A stretch of 26,928 nucleotides of DNA from an uncultured Prevotellaceae bacterium (GTDB taxonomy: Bacteria; Bacteroidota; Bacteroidia; Bacteroidales; Bacteroidaceae), in the NCBI GenBank assembly GCA_937910905.1, contig CALEPV010000064.1, positions 1 to 26,928 on the forward strand, in the 5' to 3' direction. The translations under genes and the position numbers were made by a program. Positions 6,933 through 14,981 of the stretch are shown here, piece by piece. The stretch's first letter is position 1; every line of letters begins with the position of its first letter. The notes under the pieces are model-generated. The model was given only the letters and a program-made list of their open reading frames with translations. It did not search any database and had not been told where the DNA came from.

Positions 6933-9011
6933 TTACTCGTCGTTGGTGCGGGTCAGCACGACTGCTGAGCGGGCAGGCAGGTAGAGCTTGAGCCATCCCT
7001 TGTTGTCCTTAGTCAGCAACGGGTCGTACTGTGTGACGTGGCGCACGCTGTCGTCGTTCAAGCCGTGACCGCCAAAGGCAACGTCGTCTGTGTTGAGCAG
7101 AACGGAGTAGGTGCCCTGCTTCACGCGGAAGCCATAGCCGGTATAGCTGCGGTTGTAGCTGAAGTTGAACACGAAGAGCAACTCGCCACGCTGGTAGGCC
7201 AGCACCTGATCGCCATCGTCGTGCCAGATTTCGGTGACAGGAGTCTTCTGTATGTCCTTCTGTCCCTTTAGGGTCTTGAGCATCTCGCGGTCGAAGTCAC
7301 CGAGATAGTGGAAGCAGAGATCGTGGTTGTCCACGAGGTTCCACTGGCGGCGTGCATACTTATAGCTCCAGCCGTTGCCCTCGCGCGGGAAGTCAATCCA
7401 TTCAGGATGTCCGAACTCGTTGCCCATGAAGTTCAGGTAGCCACCGTTGATGGTGGAGGCTGTGAGCAGGCGTATCATTTTGTGCAGTGCGATACCGCGC
7501 TCCACGGTATAGTTCTCGTCACCCTTCTTGAAGTGCCAGTACATATCAGCATCGATGAGGCGGAAGATGATGGTCTTGTCGCCCACGAGTGCCTGGTCGT
7601 GGCTCTCGCAGTAGCTGATGGTCTTCTCGTCGGCGCGGCGGTTCTTCACCTCCCAGAACATTGAGCTGGGCTTCCAATCCTCATCGCGCAGTTCCTTGAT
7701 GACCTTGATCCAGTAGTCGGGCACGTTCATGGCCATGCGGTAGTCGAAGCCGTAGCCGCCGTCCTTGAACGGAGCAGCCAAGCCTGGCATACCTGATACC
7801 TCCTCGGCTATGGTGATGGCCTTGGGTTTCACCTCATGTATGAGCTTGTTGGCCAGCATGAGGTAGCAGATGGCGTTGTCGTCTTGATGTCCGTTGAAGT
7901 AGTCGCCATAGCCCATGAAGGCTTCTCCCAGGCCGTGGCTGTAGTACAGCATGGATGTCACGCCATCGAAGCGGAAGCCGTCGAAGTGGAACTCGTCGAG
8001 CCAATAGTGGCAGTTGGTGAGCAGGAAGTGCAGCACCTGGTTCTTGCCGTAGTCGAAGCAGAGGCTGTCCCATGCCGGATGCTCGTGGCGGTCGCCGGGA
8101 TAGAAGTACTGGTTCGGGTCGCCTGCGAAGTTGCCTAGGCCCTCGTTCTCATTCTTCACGGCGTGGCTGTGCACGATGTCCATGATTACGGCAATGCCGC
8201 GTGAGTGGGCATCGTCGATGAGAGCCTTCAGCTCTTCGGGTGTGCCGAAGCGTGACGACGGGGCGAAGAAGCTCGATACGTGGTAGCCGAAGGAGCCGTA
8301 GTAGGGGTGCTCCTGTATGGCCATGATCTGTATGCAGTTGTAGCCGTCCTTCTCTATGCGTGGCAGCACATTTTGGCGGAACTCGTCGTATGTGCCTACC
8401 TTCTCTGCATCTTGTGCCATACCGATGTGGCACTCGTAGATGAGCAGGGGAGAGGTGTTGGGCTTGAACTTCTCATTTTTCCACTCGTAGGGTTTGGCCG
8501 GTGCCCACACTTGTGCAGAGAATATCTTCGTCTGCTCGTCCTGCACCACGCGATTGGCGTATGACGGAATGCGCTCGCCCTGTCCGCCGTCCCAGTGCAC
8601 GCTGAGCTTGTACAGCTGTCCGTGCTGCATGGCCTTCAGTGGCAGCTTGGCCTCCCAGTTGCCATCGCTGTTCTTGACGCGCTTCATGGCGTAGGCGGGG
8701 TCTTCCTTCCACTCGTTGAAATCGCCGATGATGTAGATTTCGGTGGCATTCGGTGCCCACTCGCGCAGCACCCAGCGACGCGGTTCGCGATGCAGACCAT
8801 AGTAGAGATGCCCTGATGCGAAGGATGTGAGGTTGGGCGATGATGTGCCCAGCAGCTCTGCTTCCTTGTCTACAGCGTGCTGATGTCTTCCATTGATAGC
8901 ATCTGAATAAGGCTCAAGCCAGCTGTCGTTCTTAATCAGACGCAACTGGGCCGGTTTCTTGGCAACTGCTGTCTTCTTCTCAGCTGCCTTGGTAGTTGTC
9001 TTCGTAGCCAT
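6933..9011 (-). CDS. glgB: 1,4-alpha-glucan branching enzyme (GH13_8)
   Basis: This cytoplasmic enzyme makes alpha-1,6 branches in glycogen. An unusual Lys/Ala/Thr-rich N-terminal tail (residues 1-24) precedes a CBM48-type beta-sandwich (about 68-170). The catalytic GH13 barrel follows with all signature regions: DIVHSH (278-283), GFRFDGV with nucleophile D349, AEEVSGMP with acid/base E403, and ESHDQ with transition-state stabiliser D472. The C-terminal all-beta domain ends in SAVVLTRTNDE. The 692-aa length matches the eukaryote-like GH13_8 group usual in Bacteroidetes rather than the E. coli type. The YhcH-family gene lies 67 bp upstream on the same strand. No other glycogen genes are present here. 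The gene lies within the segment bracketed by inverted fold-back elements. Confidence 0.94.
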   Translation of the reverse strand: MATKTTTKAAEKKTAVAKKPAQLRLIKNDSWLEPYSDAINGRHQHAVDKEAELLGTSSPNLTSFASGHLYYGLHREPRRWVLREWAPNATEIYIIGDFNEWKEDPAYAMKRVKNSDGNWEAKLPLKAMQHGQLYKLSVHWDGGQGERIPSYANRVVQDEQTKIFSAQVWAPAKPYEWKNEKFKPNTSPLLIYECHIGMAQDAEKVGTYDEFRQNVLPRIEKDGYNCIQIMAIQEHPYYGSFGYHVSSFFAPSSRFGTPEELKALIDDAHSRGIAVIMDIVHSHAVKNENEGLGNFAGDPNQYFYPGDRHEHPAWDSLCFDYGKNQVLHFLLTNCHYWLDEFHFDGFRFDGVTSMLYYSHGLGEAFMGYGDYFNGHQDDNAICYLMLANKLIHEVKPKAITIAEEVSGMPGLAAPFKDGGYGFDYRMAMNVPDYWIKVIKELRDEDWKPSSMFWEVKNRRADEKTISYCESHDQALVGDKTIIFRLIDADMYWHFKKGDENYTVERGIALHKMIRLLTASTINGGYLNFMGNEFGHPEWIDFPREGNGWSYKYARRQWNLVDNHDLCFHYLGDFDREMLKTLKGQKDIQKTPVTEIWHDDGDQVLAYQRGELLFVFNFSYNRSYTGYGFRVKQGTYSVLLNTDDVAFGGHGLNDDSVRHVTQYDPLLTKDNKGWLKLYLPARSAVVLTRTNDE

Positions 9012-9078
9012 ATATGTTAGTTGTTAGTGTTGTCATATACCTTTATATAGAGTGTGTTCTTATATGGATAGCACTCCG

Positions 9079-9543
9079 CTATGCCCTCACCTTGAAGATG
9101 GCCTTGCGGAGTGCGTTCTTGCATATCGCTGGTTTGTGCACATCGCTGGGAAAATAGATAGCCATTTGTCCCGCGTTGAGCTGGAAGTATATCGGTTCGA
9201 CAGGTACGGGGTGGTGCTGTTCGTACTCGTCGTAGAAGGCTATGTCGTTCTGCTGGTCGAACTCGACAGCCGGCACAGCGCTCAGAGGCAGCCATCCCTG
9301 TTCCTCCTCGCCACTCAGCAGCAGCTGGATGTCTATCATCTCGCGATGGCTCTCCCATCTGGCCACTTCGCGTGAGCGGGGTTGCATCTCCTGTATGTTC
9401 ACATACACGTCATGTCCTTGTATCTCATGCACACCTGTGGGAAGAGTAGCGAGGTCGGTGCTAGCCAAATAATCTATCACGACTTGAAACAATGGGTTCG
9501 TCCCCACATACCTGTCAAGGCACTCTATGTTGTCTATAATCAT
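9079..9543 (-). CDS. YhcH/YjgK/YiaL (DUF386) family protein
   Basis: A 154-aa cupin-like protein of the YhcH family; members include the EbgC beta subunit and NanQ, an anomerase that acts on N-acetylneuraminate and related sugars. Seen in the sequence are the conserved HEIQGHDVYVNIQE, WESHREMIDIQLLLSGEE, FPSDVHKPAI and a final KAIFKV strand, with His and Glu residues at the positions used for metal binding in the family. It is followed by glgB after 67 bp. A -7 box TACATTTG lies at 9579-9586. Because a secreted sialidase is encoded about 11 kb away, a role in sialic acid mutarotation is attractive. It remains inference, since family members act on several sugars. Confidence 0.85.
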   Translation of the reverse strand: MIIDNIECLDRYVGTNPLFQVVIDYLASTDLATLPTGVHEIQGHDVYVNIQEMQPRSREVARWESHREMIDIQLLLSGEEEQGWLPLSAVPAVEFDQQNDIAFYDEYEQHHPVPVEPIYFQLNAGQMAIYFPSDVHKPAICKNALRKAIFKVRA

Positions 9544-9578
9544 AATGTACTTGCGACGCTAGTGTCATTCAAACGGCG

Positions 9579-9586
9579 CAAATGTA
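9579..9586 (-). promoter_or_regulatory. Putative -7 box for the YhcH-family gene
   Basis: The minus strand reads TACATTTG, matching TAnnTTTG, 36 bp before the start codon. A convincing TTG -33 at the right distance is missing. Confidence 0.4.
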
Positions 9587-9694
9587 CGCAAAATGTGCGA
9601 AATACCGAAATAAATCAAGTGTAAAAGCGGCCGATGGCATCATATTTGGCCTTATAGGGCAAAGTCTATGTGCCTAGAAGCTCATTGCAGGCGC

Positions 9695-10804
9695 TTACTG
9701 AAGCACGCCGTTGACGTATGTGCCGCGGCGTACAACGTGTCCGTTGCGGTCTTTCTCCACGAATGAGCCGTCGCGCAGGTTGTGGTGGTATGAGCCTTCG
9801 AAGCGTATGCCATCGGCAGTCTCCATGACGCAGTCGCCCTCCTTCTCGCCTCTGCGGAAGTGCCCCTTGAACTTGGTACCGTCCTGTTGGCGCAGTATGC
9901 CCTCGCCGTCCATGAGGCCGTCCAGCCACTCGCCTTCGTACACATCGCCGTTGGCCCATGTGTACTTGCCGCGTCCGTCCTTCTTGTCGTTACGCCACTG
10001 GCCCACGTAGGATGTGCCGTCTGTCGCTGTGAAGGTGCCGGAGCCGTGCTTCAGTCCTTCCTTGAACTGGCCTTTGTAGCGGCTGCCATTGGCGTAGTAG
10101 AAGATGCCTTCGCCCTGTCGCTGGCTGTGTACGTATGCTCCCTCATAGCGGTCGCCGTTGTTGAACGAGTATATGCCGCGTCCATACAGCTCGTCATCAA
10201 CGAAGTCGCCTATGTACACATCGCCGTTGTGGTAGGCGTAGGTTCCCTTGCCGTTCATCTTGCCTTCGTGCCACGAGCCGGTATAGGTTGAGTTGTTAGC
10301 CCACCTGAATGTGCCTTCGCCTTCCTTCAGGTCGTTCTCCCACTGCCCCTGATAGCTGTCGCCGTGGGCATAGGTGTATGTGCCGAAGCCTGAGCGCATG
10401 TCCTGCATCCACTCTCCTTCGTAGATGTCGCCGTTGTAGTAGTACATCGTGCCCTGTCCCTGCTGGAAGTCGCGGAACCACAGGCCCACGTACTTGTTGT
10501 TGTTCTTGAAGTAATAGGTGCCGGTGCCGTGCTGCTGATCTTGGAACCATTCGCCCTCGTAGCGCTCGCCGTCGCGGAAGTTGTATACGCCGTAGCCCTG
10601 TCGCTTGCCCTTGATGTAGTCGCCCTCGTAGGTGTCGCCTGTGGGGAATGTGGTCTTGCCTTTGCCGTAAGGTTTGCCTTTGAACAGCTCTCCCTGATAC
10701 TCTCCGCCGTCGCGGAAGGAATAGTTGCCGATGGTTATCTCCTGTGCTGCGGCAGTTATGGTGAACAGGCACAGCAGTATAGCATTCAATATATATTTAG
10801 GCAT
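9695..10804 (-). CDS. Exported MORN-repeat protein
   Basis: The protein has a signal peptide (MPKYILNAILLCLFTITAAA) followed by about 14 contiguous MORN repeats of 23 residues each (pattern YxGxWxxxxxxGxGxYxxxxGD). They start at YQGELFKGKPYGKGK and end with FEGSYHHNLRDGSFV. MORN repeats build an elongated beta-hairpin sheet used in other proteins for membrane or protein contacts; no enzymatic domain is attached here. The ATG at 10804 is preferred over the GTG nine bases upstream because AAGGAG stands 8 bp before it, an unusual true Shine-Dalgarno for this phylum. Upstream is a -7 box TACTTTTG (10840-10847). The last two repeats are degenerate. A periplasmic or surface scaffold is the most that can be inferred. 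Confidence 0.9.
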   Translation of the reverse strand: MPKYILNAILLCLFTITAAAQEITIGNYSFRDGGEYQGELFKGKPYGKGKTTFPTGDTYEGDYIKGKRQGYGVYNFRDGERYEGEWFQDQQHGTGTYYFKNNNKYVGLWFRDFQQGQGTMYYYNGDIYEGEWMQDMRSGFGTYTYAHGDSYQGQWENDLKEGEGTFRWANNSTYTGSWHEGKMNGKGTYAYHNGDVYIGDFVDDELYGRGIYSFNNGDRYEGAYVHSQRQGEGIFYYANGSRYKGQFKEGLKHGSGTFTATDGTSYVGQWRNDKKDGRGKYTWANGDVYEGEWLDGLMDGEGILRQQDGTKFKGHFRRGEKEGDCVMETADGIRFEGSYHHNLRDGSFVEKDRNGHVVRRGTYVNGVLQ

Positions 10805-10839
10805 GATGGTCACTCCTTGTCATTCTACTATTTGGCAGA

Positions 10840-10847
10840 CAAAAGTA
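10840..10847 (-). promoter_or_regulatory. Putative -7 box for the MORN gene
   Basis: The minus strand reads TACTTTTG, matching TAnnTTTG, 35 bp upstream of the ATG at 10804. The -33 region carries T-rich sequence but no exact TTG at 19-20 bp. Confidence 0.45.
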
Positions 10848-10938
10848 TGGCAAACTAATGAGACTGCGAAAAACGTTAAGTACTTTTAACGGCTATGCTG
10901 CAACATTCTGCCATTCGGTTCTGCCCGCCGCTCATTAA

Positions 10939-11111
10939 GTGATGGTTAAATAATAACTTGGTACGATTTTATAGGCAAGGATTAGCACTCATCTTTTTGA
11001 CTTCTTTGCCTCCACTCATCAGTCACGTAGCCCGCTACGCTCCTTCTTCGTGAAGACAAATAAGCTCAAAAATATGAGGCAAATCGTCCCAAGTTATTAT
11101 TTAACCATCAC
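10939..11111. mobile_element. Fold-back MITE-like element, copy 2 (complete)
   Basis: This 173-bp non-coding element has 31-bp terminal inverted repeats (10939-10969 and 11081-11111) matching at 30 of 31 positions, starting GTGATGG and ending CCATCAC. A TAA directly flanks both ends (10936-10938 and 11112-11114), consistent with a 3-bp target duplication. The interior is an imperfect fold-back centred on a 14-bp palindrome, CGTAGCCCGCTACG. It is the inverted, nearly identical partner of the element at 6670-6840. It lies between the divergent promoters of the MORN gene and the gene at 11201. Confidence 0.8.
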
Positions 11112-11139
11112 TAAAAGTTGTTTAATTTTGGTCAAAGGC

Positions 11140-11170
11140 TTGCACAGTTGAATGAAACAGCATACATTAG
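11140..11170 (+). promoter_or_regulatory. Putative promoter of the 11201 operon
   Basis: TTG (11140-11142) is followed after 20 bp by TACATTAG (11163-11170), one base off TAnnTTTG. Transcription would start about 24 bases before the start codon at 11201. Confidence 0.5.
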
Positions 11171-11200
11171 CGCCGTGTAACATAAATCAACCTACTAGTT

Positions 11201-11470
11201 ATGGCAAAACGTAGAGACATGAAGAAGGCTGTCCGTCGCATCAGCGAGGACCTTATGGTAGAGTGCCTCGCCGTGAGGCAGGACAACAAAGACATTCCGC
11301 AGGCCGACATTGAGAACGTCGCTAAGAGCATCCTGTTGCTACAGGCGGACTTTGTCAATCGTCTGAGCCACGTAGACAAGCGTCAGGTGAAGCGCTTCTT
11401 TGCCCAATATACCGACGATCTTGCGACATCGACCAACGAAATCGTTGACTCTATCTTCCATTTGGCCTGA
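11201..11470 (+). CDS. Small conserved-looking protein of unknown function (89 aa)
   Basis: I do not recognise a named family. The 89 residues are charged and predicted helical: a basic N-terminus (MAKRRDMKKAVRRISEDLM) is followed by alternating acidic and hydrophobic helices, with no signal peptide, no transmembrane segment and a single cysteine (EC in the first helix). Codon use resembles that of its neighbours, the ATG follows a plausible promoter, and the downstream acyltransferase begins only 12 bp after its stop. These points support a real gene at the head of a four-gene operon. Function cannot be deduced; a cytoplasmic helical partner for an envelope or translation-related process is possible but unproven. 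Confidence 0.75.
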   Translation: MAKRRDMKKAVRRISEDLMVECLAVRQDNKDIPQADIENVAKSILLLQADFVNRLSHVDKRQVKRFFAQYTDDLATSTNEIVDSIFHLA

Positions 11471-11482
11471 TACTCGAACGCT

Positions 11483-12028
11483 ATGATGCAAAGCATTTGC
11501 CGCTTTCTGCTCTATAAGTTCATGGGGTGGAGGGCAGAGATGACGCAGGACTTGCCAGACAAGTACATCGTCGCGCTGGCACCTCATACCAGCAACTGGG
11601 ACTTTCTGATGGGGCAGCTCTACAGCCGCGCAGAGAAGATGAAGTGTCAGTTTATGATGAAGAAGGAGTGGTTCTTCTGGCCTCTGGGTCCTCTGTTCAG
11701 AAGCTGGGGGGGCATCCCTGTGGAGCGCAGCAAGAAGCAGAGCCTCACCGACCAGCTGGCGCAGCGCGCTATGGAGAGCGATAAGTTCGGCTTGTGCATC
11801 ACGCCGGAGGGCACACGCAAGCCTGTCAAGGAGTGGAAGCGCGGTTTCTACTACATCGCGCTGAAGGCCAATCTGCCCATACTCCTGTTCGGGTTGGACT
11901 ACTCCACACGCCGCATAGTATGCACCAAGACCGTCATACCCAACGGCGATATTGATACGCAGATGGCAGAAATCAAGCAGTACTTCGCCCAGTTCCGCGG
12001 CAAGCGTCCTGAATGGTTTGCTGTCTAA
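11483..12028 (+). CDS. PlsC-like 1-acyl-glycerol-3-phosphate acyltransferase family protein
   Basis: A 181-aa acyltransferase of the LPLAT superfamily, which transfers acyl chains to lysophospholipids or similar acceptors at the inner membrane. The catalytic HX4D motif is visible as H35-TSNW-D40, the acceptor-binding motif as GGIPVERS (76-83), and the third block as ITPEGTRK (106-113). It is shorter than PlsC proper (about 240 aa) and lacks a long hydrophobic N-terminus, features of a compact LPLAT subgroup common in Bacteroidetes. It starts 12 bp after the 89-aa gene and ends 7 bp before the amidase start, so co-transcription is very likely. The exact acceptor lipid cannot be told. Confidence 0.85.
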   Translation: MMQSICRFLLYKFMGWRAEMTQDLPDKYIVALAPHTSNWDFLMGQLYSRAEKMKCQFMMKKEWFFWPLGPLFRSWGGIPVERSKKQSLTDQLAQRAMESDKFGLCITPEGTRKPVKEWKRGFYYIALKANLPILLFGLDYSTRRIVCTKTVIPNGDIDTQMAEIKQYFAQFRGKRPEWFAV

Positions 12029-12035
12029 TAAGCCT

Positions 12036-14981
12036 ATGCATAGAAAGATACTTATTGCTATTGTCCTCGGCATCGCAGCAACTGTAAACCTTAGCGCGCA
12101 GACCTCGCCCACAGAGCGAAGGCTGCGCGATTGTGTTGCAGGCTATTTCAGCAGCTACAAAATGGACAATGTGAAGGTCAAGGAAACAGTCAAAGTCACA
12201 TCCATTGACATTGCAGCGGCGCAGAGAGTGCTGACAATATCCGTCAACGACGCCTTTGCGATGATGCCGTTCACACAGAGTCAGGTGACTGATATATACC
12301 GTTCTGTCCAGCAACTGCTGCCTCAGCCGTACAACACCTACACCCTGAAAATCCGTGCAGGGAACCACCAGTTGGAGAATCTGGTGTCTGGCACGGAAAG
12401 CGAGGACGCTACACAGCGCACATGGGGCAGTACGGCACACAAGGGCAACGCGTGGGTCACACAGCTGAACCGTCCCTATTCGGTCGACGATGGCTTGAGC
12501 GGACGCCACATCTCCGTGTGGGCCAGTCATGGGCGCTACTATGATGCCACCAAGGAACAGTGGCAGTGGCAGCGTCCGCGCCTGTTCTGCACAACGGAGG
12601 ACCTGTTGTCGCAGACCTTCGTAGTGCCTCTGCTCATACCGATGCTTGAGAATGCCGGAGCTGTAGTGTTCACTCCGCGAGAGCGCGACTGGCAGAAGAA
12701 CGAGGCTGTTGTAGACAACGACACACCGCAGCAGGCGGGTTCCTACCGCGAGTCCGACGGGCAGTACAGCTGGGAGAGCGCAGGACCGGGCTTTGCGCAT
12801 ACGCGTCGGGTGTACATCAATCAAGACAATCCGTTTACCGATGGAACGGCACGCATGTGTGCCACACAGAGCCGCCGGTCGCACAGCAGCTCCATCACCT
12901 GGACGCCGCAGATTCCCGCTCGCGGCCGCTATGCTGTGTACGTGTCGTACAAGACGCTGCCCACCAGCGTGCCCGATGCCGAGTATGTGGTCCGTCACGG
13001 CGGGCAGGTCACACGCTTCCGTGTGAACCAGCAGATGGGAGGCGGCACATGGGTGTATCTCGGAACATTCAACTTCAATGCAGGCGAGAGCGCAGACAAC
13101 TGTGTGCAGCTCACCAACCAGAGCGACTACCGAGGCTTCGTGACAGCCGATGCTGTGCGGTTCGGAGGTGGCATGGGCAATGTAGGCAGAGGTAAAGCAG
13201 CTGTTGAAAGCAGTTTGGAGACTTCACTAAGTATCAGCGGATTACCACGATTCCTTGAAGCGGCACGCTACTATGCGCAATGGGCTGGTATGCCCGCATC
13301 GGTCTATGCCAATATAGACAGCGTGAGCGACTATCGCGAGGACATCAACACCCGCTCGCTGATGACCAACTATCTGGCTGGCGGTTCAGCCTATCTGCCT
13401 GCCGACACAGGCCTGTGCGTACCCATAGACCTCTCGCTGGCCTTCCACACCGATGCCGGCATCACAGCGGATGGCTCGCCAGTCGGCACTCTGGCCATAT
13501 ACCACAGCCAGGACGATGAGGGCCTGCTGCCCACAGGCGTGTCGCGACTCACCTGCCGCGACCTGGCCGATATGGTGCAGACGCAGGTGTACAACGACCT
13601 GACAACGTCCATCGGTTACTGGACGCGCCGCCAGCTGTGGGACAAGAACTACAGCGAGAGCCGCCGTCCGCGAGTACCGTCGCTGCTGCTGGAGATGCTC
13701 TCGCATCAGAACTTCACGGAGCTGCGAGTGGCGCACGACCCTTACTTCAAGTTCCTGCTGGCACGTGCTATATACAAAGGTGTGCTGCGCTACGAGGCAT
13801 ACGCCCACGGACAGAGGCAGGCTGTGGTGCAGCCGCTGCCCATCACGGCACCGCAGGCAACACTCGACCTGGACAACGGCAGCGTAGTCCTGTCGTGGCT
13901 GGCTACCGACGACCCGCTGGAGGCGTCGGCCCGTCCGACATCCTTTATTGTGTATCATGCCGAGGACGATGGCGATTTCGACAACGGCACACAGGTTCGC
14001 GAGGCACGCTATGAGCTGGCCAACGCCTCCGCTGGTGTGCTGCACCGATTCCGCATAGCTGCTGCCAACGCAGGCGGACAGAGCCTGCCGTCGGAGGAGG
14101 TCTGCGCATACATAAGCAACAGGAATGCCCACAATGTGCTGGTTGTAGATGCCTTCAGCCGTATGGCAGGCCCGCGACCCGTGGCGAACGACAGCATCGT
14201 GGGCTTCGACCTGGCTGGCGACACAGGTATACCATACGCCGTGATGCCCGGCTACTGCGGACAGCAGGTGTGCTTCAACCCCTTGACGGCAGGACAGGAA
14301 GGCGAGGGAGCGCTGGGGCACAGCATAGGCAACCTGGAGGGCATGTTGCTGGCCGGCAATACGCACGACTGGGCAACACGTCATGCACGCGACATCGTAC
14401 GTGCATCCTACGGAGCCATGAACATCGCATCCTGCACCTCTGCTGCCATAGAGCGCCTGACCTTCGACCTCAGGCCCTACAACCTCATCGACGTAGCGTG
14501 CGGACTCAACGAACGCGATGGCTACAGCTTGCTGCAGCAGCCCGCCCTGTCGGAGGGCTTGCGCCAGTCGCTGGCCTCGCACGTCAGGATGCACGGCAGC
14601 CTGCTGGTCAGCGGAGCATACGTTGGGACGGATGCAGCTACCGACGATGAGAGGCTGTTCCTGCGTTCCATACTGAAGTGCCATCCGTCGGCTTCGCTTT
14701 CCACCATCCAGATAGGCGGCGCCTACGGCCTGGGCATGAGCTTCGACATCCAGCGCGCCTACTCGGAGCAGAGCTACCGCGTGTCGGCTGTCGATTGCCT
14801 GGCACCTGCCGACAACGCCTTCTGTGCTATGACCTACCGGCCTAACAACGAGAGTGCGGCTGTGGCCTATCAGGGCAACGACTACAGGGCCATGACGCTG
14901 GGATTTCCTTGGGAAAGCATCACCGATGAAGCTTTACGCACAGAGCTGATGCGCGGCATACTGAGCTTCCTCCTGCAATGA
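12036..14981 (+). CDS. Secreted amidase_3-like protein with golvesin-like insert, FN3 and GATase-like C-terminus
   Basis: A 981-aa exported protein with signal peptide HRKILIAIVLGIAATVNLSA. The start at 12036 is preferred because the open frame upstream overlaps the acyltransferase. Residues ~156-590 resemble an N-acetylmuramoyl-L-alanine amidase (Amidase_3): zinc ligands H165 (WASHG), E188 (CTTEDL) and H471 (LAFHTDAG), and catalytic E553 in VPSLLLEMLSHQNF followed by ARAIYKGVLRY. The barrel is interrupted at ~224-380 by a beta domain (SAGPGFAHTRRVYIN ... GFVTADAVRFGGG) like the golvesin C-terminal/xanthan lyase module. An FN3 domain follows (~600-694), then a Rossmann-like C-terminus (VLVVDAFSR, LIDVACGLNERDG, LLVSGAYVG) that resembles class I glutamine amidotransferase or ThuA folds. 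Close relatives are often labelled xanthan lyase; peptidoglycan cleavage is more consistent with the residues seen. It overlaps trmN by 4 bp. Confidence 0.82.
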   Translation: MHRKILIAIVLGIAATVNLSAQTSPTERRLRDCVAGYFSSYKMDNVKVKETVKVTSIDIAAAQRVLTISVNDAFAMMPFTQSQVTDIYRSVQQLLPQPYNTYTLKIRAGNHQLENLVSGTESEDATQRTWGSTAHKGNAWVTQLNRPYSVDDGLSGRHISVWASHGRYYDATKEQWQWQRPRLFCTTEDLLSQTFVVPLLIPMLENAGAVVFTPRERDWQKNEAVVDNDTPQQAGSYRESDGQYSWESAGPGFAHTRRVYINQDNPFTDGTARMCATQSRRSHSSSITWTPQIPARGRYAVYVSYKTLPTSVPDAEYVVRHGGQVTRFRVNQQMGGGTWVYLGTFNFNAGESADNCVQLTNQSDYRGFVTADAVRFGGGMGNVGRGKAAVESSLETSLSISGLPRFLEAARYYAQWAGMPASVYANIDSVSDYREDINTRSLMTNYLAGGSAYLPADTGLCVPIDLSLAFHTDAGITADGSPVGTLAIYHSQDDEGLLPTGVSRLTCRDLADMVQTQVYNDLTTSIGYWTRRQLWDKNYSESRRPRVPSLLLEMLSHQNFTELRVAHDPYFKFLLARAIYKGVLRYEAYAHGQRQAVVQPLPITAPQATLDLDNGSVVLSWLATDDPLEASARPTSFIVYHAEDDGDFDNGTQVREARYELANASAGVLHRFRIAAANAGGQSLPSEEVCAYISNRNAHNVLVVDAFSRMAGPRPVANDSIVGFDLAGDTGIPYAVMPGYCGQQVCFNPLTAGQEGEGALGHSIGNLEGMLLAGNTHDWATRHARDIVRASYGAMNIASCTSAAIERLTFDLRPYNLIDVACGLNERDGYSLLQQPALSEGLRQSLASHVRMHGSLLVSGAYVGTDAATDDERLFLRSILKCHPSASLSTIQIGGAYGLGMSFDIQRAYSEQSYRVSAVDCLAPADNAFCAMTYRPNNESAAVAYQGNDYRAMTLGFPWESITDEALRTELMRGILSFLLQ

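Noticed and set aside
13386..14684. 432-codon open frame on the minus strand inside the amidase gene
   Set aside because: It is fully antisense to a gene with clear domains and a signal peptide, its translation is rich in Cys/His/Val/Gln with no motif, and it follows from codon bias of the sense strand.
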